Shown: positions 11,848 to 19,785 of the stretch, in pieces | How the letters are laid out: the number at the start of each line of letters is the position of its first letter | Position numbering within the stretch: position 1 is the first letter of the stretch | Assembly: GCA_025345505.1 (NCBI GenBank) | Contig: JANVCC010000076.1 | Location: 5,319,577 to 5,383,576 of the forward strand | DNA from: Todiramphus chloris collaris | Lineage: Eukaryota; Chordata; Aves; Coraciiformes; Alcedinidae | DNA: 64,000 bases | Reading direction: 5' to 3' | Position numbers and translations under genes: made by a program | The notes under the pieces: generated by a model | Seen by the model: the letters and a program-made list of their open reading frames with translations, nothing else | Databases searched by the model: none | What the model was told of the DNA's origin: nothing

Positions 11848-11970
11848 CAGATGTGACCTCAAGTGGCAATGGTTTGGATGATGAAGACTCTTCAGAGGAG
11901 GCGATTTACCCAACAGTGTTTCCAGGCTGGGACAGGAGTGTGGCCAAGCATGAGCATGCTCCAAGTACTA
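11848..11970 (+). CDS. CD44: CD44 variable stalk exon b (v3-like, SGNG motif)
   Basis: 123 bp, phase 1-1, from 'catcaccacag|CAGATG' to 'AGTACTA|gtaagg'. It encodes ADVTSSGNGLDDEDSSEEAI, then YPTVFPGWDRS and KHEHAPST. SGNG followed by an acidic run resembles the SGSGIDDDED glycosaminoglycan site of mammalian v3, so this is the best candidate for the heparan/chondroitin sulfate-bearing v exon. The PGWD segment recurs in exon e (16915). The frame stays open upstream to an alternative acceptor at 11765-11766, right after the N gap (start 11767, 204 bp, also in phase). I chose 11848 because its acceptor resembles those of the sister exons and because the upstream extension would add a cysteine. 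Confidence 0.82.
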
Positions 11971-13302
11971 GTAAGGAACTTCCTTTCTCATTGGATGTTT
12001 TTTTTCTTCTTTTTCCTGTCCTACCTGATGTTCCTTCTCCTTTGTCACACAGATATTGTGTGAAAATTGGATGCTCTTCTTATGAACTGTTGTTTCGGAA
12101 ATGTCTCTTTTGTGGTTAGAAAAATTATAAGGAACATAAGGAGAAACTTTACTGTGGGGGTGGCAGAGCACTGGAGCAGGCTGCCCAGAAAGTTTGTGGA
12201 GTCCTCTCTGGAGATACTCAAATCCTGCCTGGACATGTTCCTGTGCAATTTGCTCTAGGTGAACCTGCTTTAGCAGAGGGGTTGAGTGAGATCATCTCCA
12301 GAGGTCCCTTCCAACACCTGAATGACACAATATGCTGCTTGACCTTATGACTAGGGAATGGCCCCCGTCCTGGCTTTTCTTTCAGTATAGATATTGTCAT
12401 TAATGACTATATTTTAATGCTTTAGTTTGTAGAAAGATAATAATCTACTCCTTTTTTTTGTAATTTAATTTAATTGAAGCATATCTTAATGTGTCTTTTG
12501 TCAGTGCTCTTACTCAGTAGTGTTTATAAATCACTGTTTATAAGCTTTTTTTTTTTTTCATTCTGAAGATAATGGAGTATTTGGGTTCTTTCCAGCAGTG
12601 CTTTTCATTTTCAGAAGAAAATGAAAAATACACAAGTCACCTTGCTTTGGTGTTTTTTATTCTTTTGTCCAAGTTTGTGGTATCTCTGGTGTTTATTTAT
12701 CTTTGAGGCTCTGCACTGGTGACTTATTCCACGTGGCATATTGCATTCCATCTACTTCCTAGTGGTGTCTGCATGATCCATTGGTGAAAATGTTTACAAT
12801 CTGTGGTCATAAACTCTTGCTGAGGTTTTGTTTTACCTGTTCTCAAACAACTGGTGGTGGTCAAATCCTGAAGTATTATAACTCTCTTGACTAACACTGG
12901 CTTCCCGGTGGCTGTCGAGGTGCTTTTCGGTTTTTTTTGCTGACTGTAACTTATGAGCTCAGTGGTGGATATTCTCACATTAATCTGAGTAATTCTGGAG
13001 TACTTAGCAAGCATGATTTACACATATTCAGATATCTACCAGCATTATTCTTCAAACTTGAGGTTCAATGTCTATAACTGCTGTAACTGTTTTGCACTAC
13101 TTCTACTATGTATTATTCTGCTATTTCTTCTTTTCCCCATTCTTCTTGGGGAAACTTTGCATCTGACCAATGCAAAGATAAGAAGAGACTACAGTTAAGC
13201 TATGCTTGAATTTCCATTTTCCATCATGTTTATGGCACAGGCTAAAAGTAGAGTAACAGTGGTAGTACATGGTCAGCTTTGAATCCTACGTTGTCCTAAC
13301 AG
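11971..13302 (+). other. CD44: CD44 intron between variable exons b and c
   Basis: A 1.3-kb intron containing a CR1 LINE fragment (separate entry) and a poly-T run near 12546. Nothing else is recognised. Confidence 0.7.
12125..12335 (+). mobile_element. CR1 LINE 3' fragment, sense
   Basis: A diverged 3' end of a chicken-repeat-1 type LINE. It shows the family signatures in order: GGCAGAGCACTGGAGCAGGC, TGCCCAGA, GTGGAGTC, CTCTGGAGATACTCAAA, CTGGACATGTTCCTGTG, CTCTAGGTGA and AGGTCCCTTCCAAC. It is 5'-truncated with no coding capacity left. It supports an avian or reptilian source. Confidence 0.92.
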
Positions 13303-13407
13303 CTGCGGACTCGCAACACAGAACACTTCTGGAAATCTCCACACAAGATCGTTGGAACCCAGCCTATACAGATGAAGAAGAACAGTATCCTAGCTCTCCT
13401 GGCAGGG
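13303..13407 (+). CDS. CD44: CD44 variable stalk exon c
   Basis: 105 bp, phase 1-1, from 'gtcctaacag|CTGCGG' to 'GGCAGGG|gtaaag'. It encodes AADSQHRTLLEISTQDRWNP followed by AYTDEEEQYPSSPGR. The RWNP segment followed by an acidic stretch recalls the WNP...HEEEE pattern of mammalian v4/v5; this is a tentative assignment. Hydrophilic, cysteine-free and frame-neutral, it behaves as an optional stalk segment. Confidence 0.83.
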
Positions 13408-14885
13408 GTAAAGCAATTAAGCATTTCAGCTAATACTCAGATTTCTAACATAATTCAGTGAAGTGTAACACTGTTATGGTGTGACTGGTTATAATTCCCA
13501 TACCATTAGCTTTAGTTCAGTGTTATACATCATTTGAACTAGAGCCCTCAGAGGTGACATCTATAATATTCATCTGTCATTCCAAGTCTTTTTTTGCATC
13601 TAGTCTTCATTACTTGGCACTTTTCCTCATATCTCTAGTATTTTTAAACTTGCACTGCTGGTAGTGTAATAGAACTGAGTAGATTGTAATAATTGGTGAC
13701 CCATCTTGGTGAGAATAAAAAAATAAATCCGTTTTTTCCACTTCAAAATTTCTGCTGTAAAATCTGATAACAAAAGACAAAAAAAGGGAGCTAGTGATTC
13801 AAATACATTAAGCTGTGCTACAGACAGTAATATACCATCTCCAAACAAATGTGAAAATTTTGCTACCAGTGTTAGTGCCAGTAGCCAAGTGAGATATTGA
13901 AAATGTACTCATATTCTTCAAGCCTAAAAACCTGATTAGGCAAAGACTTACAGAGTGCATTCTCCAGGTATTCCTCCAGTTCTGCTCTTCTTGGGAAATT
14001 AACACAGGTTTCTCTACTTACATATAACTTATGGCATATGAAACAGGTCCAGCTCATTCTTGGTATGCTCTTATTAAGGACCCTTGCTTACCTTTAATAT
14101 ATCACTTGCAGAAATATTTGATATGCAAGGCAAATATATTTCAAACTTAGTTCTAATGCTCATCTCAGTGTTACAGGTATTCTTGTTTTAGTTTTGTGTT
14201 TGTTTTTTTCTGGTATATCTTTTCAAAACCTTTTAGTGTTCTTTAGAAAATCTCTTATAACCAGTTGATTATAACTAACTGCATCTTTTGCTGTGTACAC
14301 AACAGCAAATTAAAGAATGAGCCACTTATTTTATCAGTAAGAGCATTATTATTACTGAGTTCAAAAAAAGTATGTTTTCAACTTTGAATATCTGAACCTA
14401 CTTATTTCATTCATCCATTCCCAGAAGAAATGACAATTTACTTGTAGCCAACCTTGTAATTTCGTAACTGAGATATTAATTCAAAAGAGAATTTTTTTGT
14501 TCTTTTTTTTTTTCACTTCTAAAAATTCATAATACACAGACTCAACAGCCAAGTTAGTATTAATAAATATGAACTAGAGATGCAAGCTGTTGTTTCTATG
14601 TCTTCTTCAAATGCTTCTCCTATAGCTTTTCTCTGCCATTGGTCACTGGGACGCTTTCTAGCACACTTAAATCTTCTTCCAATCCTGGTGATGCTTTTGT
14701 GCGATAGGGATTTCCAAAGGACTTTGGTTTCCTTTCATCTTTCATTTCACATCTAATGCAACAATTAAAAGAAAAAGCCAAAACACAGAAGCCAGGCACC
14801 CTTGTTGTGTAGACTATCAAGACAAGAATAACATGACTGGTGTTGGGTATTTTGATCATTATTAATTCAGTCATCATCTTACCAG
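13408..14885 (+). other. CD44: CD44 intron between variable exons c and d
   Basis: A 1.5-kb AT-rich intron. No repeat, RNA or further exon was recognised. Confidence 0.7.
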
Positions 14886-15065
14886 CACTAGTTACAAGTG
14901 AAAGTGAAAAACATCAAGGACCAACCCAACATCCACTAATACACAGTGTTCATTCTGGATGGATCAGTCAAGAACAAAATCCTGCAAATACCACTGGGAG
15001 TACTGAACAACATGAATTAACTGTTGCAGGTGAACATGACACTGAAAAAGAGTCATCTCATACAG
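14886..15065 (+). CDS. CD44: CD44 variable stalk exon d
   Basis: 180 bp, phase 1-1, from 'catcatcttaccag|CACTAG' to 'CATACAG|gtaata'. It encodes ALVTSESEKHQGPTQHPLIH, continues through HSGWISQEQNPANTTGS and ends EKESSHT. It is rich in Ser/Thr/Glu/His with one NTT sequon and no cysteine. The ending EKESSHTG recalls KEDSHSTTG of human v6 and is shared with exon e (EKESSTT), which suggests d and e are related by duplication. Inclusion keeps frame with every neighbouring exon. Confidence 0.86.
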
Positions 15066-16914
15066 GTAATATTACAGGTCACATTTTAGTAAATTATCAG
15101 GGTTTATGAAAGTTATAGGTTTAGGATTTTGTTACTAACAATTTTGCATTCTGAGGCCATAACAGAAGTTCTGGGAATAAACCTGAGCAATGCTGATTTT
15201 TCTTTCTTTTCTGTTTTTAATTATTCTATTCTTCAGACCTGTTCCTGGAGGTTTGCTTTCTATCCTGTTTGGATTGTGTGTCAAGACCTATAGTAGATTA
15301 ATTCTGTAACCGTCTCTTGCTTTTAGTGTTCCTTGCCGTGCAGTCACAAGGTTTCAACAGGGTTTCTCCGTGAGTTATATCTGTAGGAAACAGCAAATGT
15401 TTAAATGGAAAAATAATAATAATGTCTGTTGTATTTTTCACATATTTGGGAGCTGTGTTTTCTCCCTTGTTGCAAATCATTATTGAATCTGGAAGAGCTG
15501 TTTTTTTCAGTTTTTGTTAATATGGCAATTATATCTATATAAAAATATAGAAAATATCCACTCATCCCAGTTGTGATAAGGTGATACTGGTGATGAAAGG
15601 AAGAAAACAAAGCATAGTGTAGAATAAAAGAGAGGCTTCTCTCTTCCACCACTTGAATCAGTTGAAACATAAAAGATCAAATTATACTATAAAAGTAGTA
15701 ATTGAAACTTGGGATATATTGATTTCTGTTCCTCTGAGTATACTAAGTTTACTAGTTAATGACTGATGTACTGTACCAAGCACTGCCAACAGTGAGTTTA
15801 ACACAGCCATCATCTGCTCTTGCAGATTATCAAATACAGGCTGCTAAAGACAAGCATATCATAAACATTATTTGGGGTGCTGTATAATGTGGATCTATTC
15901 TTTCAACTAAATGTAACCTTATTAGTAGAAGTTTTGTGTAGCTCACTGCTTCAGCAGTCCCTAAACTCACATTTCTCTAAAATATCAATCAAAGGTGGTT
16001 CACTGACATCCTTTAAAAACTGGTGATGCAGTGCAATGTATTACTGATATATATATAAATACTATATACTATACTACTATAGCAATATAATTTGGCCTAA
16101 TTGCAATTAAAATTTTAACACGCTGTGGCAATTTTCTAGGCTTTTCTTGATTCGATTAAAGGTGTATTAAGAAGGGTTATGCTATTTCTAAGATTTGGGT
16201 ACTCTTTTGCTGTGATAGTCTAATAAAAGCTGCAGACTGGCTGATATGGAAGAGATAATATTTTTCTAAATAACTGCAATATCAAATATTCTTCAGTTGA
16301 ACACTGGTGTACTTATTGTGTTGCACCATTCACAAATATGCAGCATGTGCCAACCTTCCCTTCCATCACACTTCGTTGTCTTTTTTTCTGGAGATGCTGC
16401 AACTGATAAAACAGTGAAATTTCAAGGGAAAAAAATTGAATATAGTCAATACACTCAAATTATGTGAAAACAGTGAAATTTCAAGGGAAAACAATTGAAT
16501 ATAGTCAATACACTCAAATTATGTGACTAAAATCTTACTGATGGGTCATATCCTTGCAGTTATTTCTGCCTTTGCTGTTCTTACTTCTGCATCAGTGGGT
16601 ATTGGTTTGATATTCAACCAATACAGAGTATACAGCATAATCTGGGAAAATACTTCTGAAAAACAATGAGATATCTTGGTTCTGAAAAGCCTATGCTCTA
16701 TCTGAGGAAGGAGTCAGTCCTGCTGGTGACAGTAGACAGCTTTTCTAAACATAAACCAGAATGAGAAGCAAATCTGCTTTACTTCTCTTTGCCATTAAAT
16801 GTAGTAGACATGTGAGCAAGGCCTGTCATAAAGACAAGAACTGAAGAGGAGAATAATATGAGAAATGGATCTTTATATACTGAGATCATAATTGCTTCAC
16901 CATCATCATAACAG
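15066..16914 (+). other. CD44: CD44 intron between variable exons d and e
   Basis: A 1.8-kb intron. It contains a TA-rich stretch (16049-16085), a 59-bp tandem duplication (16408-16525) and an isolated acceptor-like site at 15825 with no matching downstream donor. Confidence 0.7.
16408..16525 (+). repeat. 59-bp tandem duplication
   Basis: Two head-to-tail 59-bp copies (16408-16466 and 16467-16525), each beginning AAAACAGTGAAATTTCAAGG, differ at one base. The near identity points to a recent event, or to an assembly duplication. Confidence 0.93.
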
Positions 16915-17076
16915 CTATGGCCTCCAACCACGAGGCCAAACAGAATGACTCAGTGGAAGACCCATTGGTGTATCCAGGTTGGGACGAGGGAGAGGATCAT
17001 GCCACACAACCTGCTATCACGGATAGAACTATTCCAACCAAAGAAAATAATCATGAAAAAGAATCTTCCACTACAG
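16915..17076 (+). CDS. CD44: CD44 variable stalk exon e (shifted donor)
   Basis: 162 bp, phase 1-1, from 'catcatcataacag|CTATGG' to 'CTACAG|gtacta'. It encodes AMASNHEAKQNDSVEDPLVY, PGWDEGEDHAT, and ends HEKESSTT. VYPGWD matches VFPGWD of exon b. The exon end and following intron align with those of exons g and h, where the donor is ACYA|GTAAGAA. Here that site reads ACTAGAAA, without the GT, so splicing must use the upstream GTACTA or another site. The intron just downstream still resembles that of exon h. Ordinary acidic, Ser/Thr-rich stalk composition supports a real exon. Confidence 0.82.
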
Positions 17077-18173
17077 GTACTAGAAATAATATCAATTATG
17101 TACATTTCATCATTTCCGTCTCTCAGATGCTGCATGAACTTCTAGAAAGGAATAAATTAGAGATGTCTTTAAGACAATCATATGAATTATAGAGTGATTA
17201 ATTTTCTCTGTGCTCTGTCTGGGTAGTGGTGAGATAAGTTATCAATTTTAGCTCTGTATAAAACTTTTTTTTTTTTACTTAACAATACCACTTTAGTATT
17301 GTCTGTTCCTTAGTGAAGCATGACTGTGGAATTTCATCCAGCTTATTATATATTATTTGGTGTTGCCAAAATGCCTTTATCAAAAAGCTGAGTTCATACT
17401 TACATACATCAACAGGTTAATGCTTTTAATCTGTGGATATAAGACTGTTCTTTTCACAGATTTTACCGGAATACTTGTCCTTCTGGTTCATAGAATGATG
17501 AGAGAAAAGAATTTACAAAACTGGCGTAACATAGCATCATGATGCAGCCTCATATAACATAAACCATTTCTACCATCAAAATAATGTTCTAAAACCATGA
17601 TATGAAAAACATGTGACTTTTTCCTCAAATAAGAGGAAAGATAACTTTTACCCTTTATCAAACAGACAATGCTCAGAAACTGGTTTGGTGACAACCAGTT
17701 AAATTTCTTTTATGGTTGCTGTGTGTTCTTCTCCTGGTATCTCTTCTAAAGTCTCATTGCTCCTGCCATTATGCAGTATTACCCAGCTATTCTGAAAAAT
17801 CAGGACAGCTTAGTTTACAAAGATGGAAAGCTGATGACAATGAAAATAAATAGAAAAGCCTGTCTCCTTTTCTTCTTAATGATACAATTAGAATAAAAAG
17901 CTCCATCTACTCTGAATATAAGGAAGAGAAAAAGGTGTGGTGGGTTCTTTAAACACCACACCACAAAGCAATTATGAAAGGTTAAGTCCTTTTGTAATGT
18001 AAAAATTTGAAGATGGTCTTATGACAACCATGAACAGAAAAATTAATTACAGCCATCTTCTGTACCTTGTCACTACTGACAGAGTCTTGAGCAGCAAAGG
18101 AGCATCAATGCCTGTAGAAAGGGTTCCTTAAGTGTCAGTACCAATATCTATAACATAAACCACACTGTAACAG
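17077..18173 (+). other. CD44: CD44 intron after variable exon e
   Basis: About 1.1 kb of AT-rich intron. No element is recognised apart from short T runs. Confidence 0.65.
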
Positions 18174-18224
18174 CACTTGACAGCATCCCCGAAGCTGAAG
18201 ATCTGCGGTCAGCCTCAGATGCAG
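18174..18224 (+). CDS. CD44: possible short CD44 variable exon f
   Basis: 51 bp, phase 1-1 if used, from 'actgtaacag|CACTTG' to 'GATGCAG|gtcagg'. It would encode ALDSIPEAEDLRSASDA, acidic and Ser-rich like the other stalk segments. The acceptor resembles those of exons c and e. The donor is imperfect and the exon is much shorter than its neighbours, so it may be a decaying copy or chance. Confidence 0.33.
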
Positions 18225-18522
18225 GTCAGGTAGTTCTCCTGAGTGCTGTCTCTATGACCTTTCCCTTTGCCCACTGTCCTTGGGAATCTTTTAGGTTAAG
18301 TAAAAAAGTGGATGAAAATAATAAATTAAAATGTCTTATAAATACACTGAGAGAGCAGTAATGACATATAGGAGACGAGAAGGTCTCCCTTGTCCTCCCC
18401 TCTTGTGGTGAGAAAAAAGTATCAGTGGTGTAAAGTGAACAGGAGACTTGGATGTGGTGGGAATGGGAGGGGCATGGCAGCACACACGGAATTCACAGCT
18501 GATTAAATCACCACGGTGACAG

Positions 18523-18708
18523 CTGTTGCCTCTCCTGATGGTGCCCACCGTGGAGACACGACTCAGACTCCTCTGCCTTCGGATGATGAAGCTGGACAGG
18601 GCACGGAAGACATCATGCATCCCACAGACATCCCTGGGGATGAGGTCCTCCACAGGACCACAGCTAGTATGACCACAGCTGATGATGACTCTCCTCTGAC
18701 GGGTACCA
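18523..18708 (+). CDS. CD44: CD44 variable stalk exon g
   Basis: 186 bp, phase 1-1, from 'caccacggtgacag|CTGTTG' to 'GGTACCA|gtaaga'. It encodes AVASPDGAHRGDTTQTPLPS, DDEAGQGTEDIMHPTDIPGD and ends SMTTADDDSPLTGT. It is strongly Asp/Thr/Pro-rich and cysteine-free. Its donor and following intron resemble those of exons e and h. The acceptor lacks a pyrimidine tract, typical of the variable set here. Base composition is more GC-rich than the flanking introns. Confidence 0.86.
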
Positions 18709-19062
18709 GTAAGAATAATGGATCATACTCATTTCTCATGCCTGGTGTGAAATGAGACATTATTTCTTCTGAAGTTAATTCCTTTCCCTTTCTTTCCCAT
18801 TGGGGGACTCTACAATCTTGGTATGGACCTGCAGTGCAAAAATCTGTGGTGGGATCTCTTCTATTGATAGAATTAGCTGCTGGACAAGGCATAAGGGACT
18901 TCTTGCTGGTGCATTTGGTGGTTTCTGTCCTTTGCCGAAGCATGTTTCTGGGTGGCCTGCTGCCTGTTCCACAAGATGTGCACTTTGGTGATTCTGCATT
19001 CCCAGACCCATCTTCCTTTCTTGCGCATCAGTGGGATCAGGCTTGATATGCTTTGGCACCAT

Positions 19063-19092
19063 GATTGGTGTGGTGGAGGTGCTTTGGTGGGT
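19063..19092 (+). promoter_or_regulatory. GU-rich cluster, possible ESRP-type splicing enhancer
   Basis: In RNA sense the segment contains GGUGUGGUGGAGGUG and UUUGGUGGG. Epithelial splicing regulators ESRP1/2 bind GU-rich UGGUGG-like elements in CD44 introns and promote inclusion of variable exons; this is established for mammals. Similar but smaller motifs occur at about 18453-18470 and 18906-18922. Function here is inferred from sequence and position only. Confidence 0.4.
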
Positions 19093-19252
19093 TAATCAGA
19101 TGGCTTGCTCCTGTGACTCAGCAGCAGCACCGTCACCAGTGAGTGCTGTCCCAGTGGTGAGAGCATGGCAATCATAGAAGAATTACATCCCATAAATTCT
19201 CCCTTCAGTTCCTTACTTCTTGATGGTCGGTTGCCAGGCATGACTGCCACAG

Positions 19253-19387
19253 ATGTGGCTGCAGTATGGCCTCTCACTCCTGAGTTGCAGGGTCAGGTTA
19301 TTGCTGCTGTGCCCTCTTCTTCTGAAGTCTTCCCTCTCCATCTGTCACTGGGATTTGCACGTGTAGCCAACATCTCCCTCCAACAGA
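19253..19387 (+). CDS. CD44: candidate additional CD44 variable exon
   Basis: 135 bp, phase 1-1 if used, from 'gactgccacag|ATGTGG' to 'CAACAGA|gtaaac'. It would encode DVAAVWPLTPELQGQVIAAV, PSSSEVFPLHL and end ANISLQQ. The first bases (CCACAGATGTG) resemble the start of exon b. Frame, phase and both splice sites fit. The peptide is more hydrophobic and less acidic than the confirmed stalk exons, which argues for a decayed or chance exon. Confidence 0.28.
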
Positions 19388-19596
19388 GTAAACATGTATG
19401 TGGTGCTTAAAGGTCTCTCAGAAGCCAGTGACAGTGTGGAAGAAGAGGGGTAGACCTTCATGTCTTCTACTGTGCTTTAAACGGGGAAGACGGACGTGCT
19501 TTCTGGCTTGCTGTGGTACAGGAAGGAGGGAAATAGTGCGGGCAGTGGTTTTGTGAGTGCTCTTTTTTAAAGCTGTTCATGCCATCGTCATGGCAG

Positions 19597-19785
19597 TCAC
19601 AGAGTCCGCGGATGATGTTAACCGAGAGAAAGCAAATGAGGAGCCACTGACACCTCCTGGCACTCCACCTAGAAGTGAAAGTGAACAAGCAAACACCACA
19701 GATGATTCCCATGTCAGTTGGATACCTGGAGTTTTTCCAGACATTGATGATCATCTTAGCCAACTGCAGACCCCTCTTCCTACTA
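19597..19785 (+). CDS. CD44: CD44 variable stalk exon h
   Basis: 189 bp, phase 1-1, from 'cgtcatggcag|TCACAG' to 'CCTACTA|gtaaga'. It encodes VTESADDVNREKANEEPLTP, then SESEQANTTDDSHVSWIPGV and DIDDHLSQLQTPLPT. It is acidic, Pro/Thr-rich, with one NTT sequon and no cysteine. WIPGVFPDIDDH is a further variant of the PGWD-type segment of exons b and e. This is the last variable exon recognised before the constitutive stalk exon. Confidence 0.87.

Larger units (their letters stand above)
18709..19596 (+). other. CD44: CD44 intron between variable exons g and h
   Basis: An 888-bp, relatively GC-rich intron with several UGGUGG-type motifs, densest at 19063-19092. It contains a candidate extra exon (19253-19387). 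Open frames on both strands over 18563-19062 match nothing recognisable. Confidence 0.6.

Noticed and set aside
15825-15895. CATCATCTGCTCTTGCAG acceptor resembling those of the variable exons
   Set aside because: The phase-1 frame after it meets a stop before any credible donor, so at best a dead exon.
18563-19062. Antisense frames with Cys pairs suggesting a zinc-binding pseudogene
   Set aside because: The frames overlap coding exon g in part, and I could not match them to any protein.
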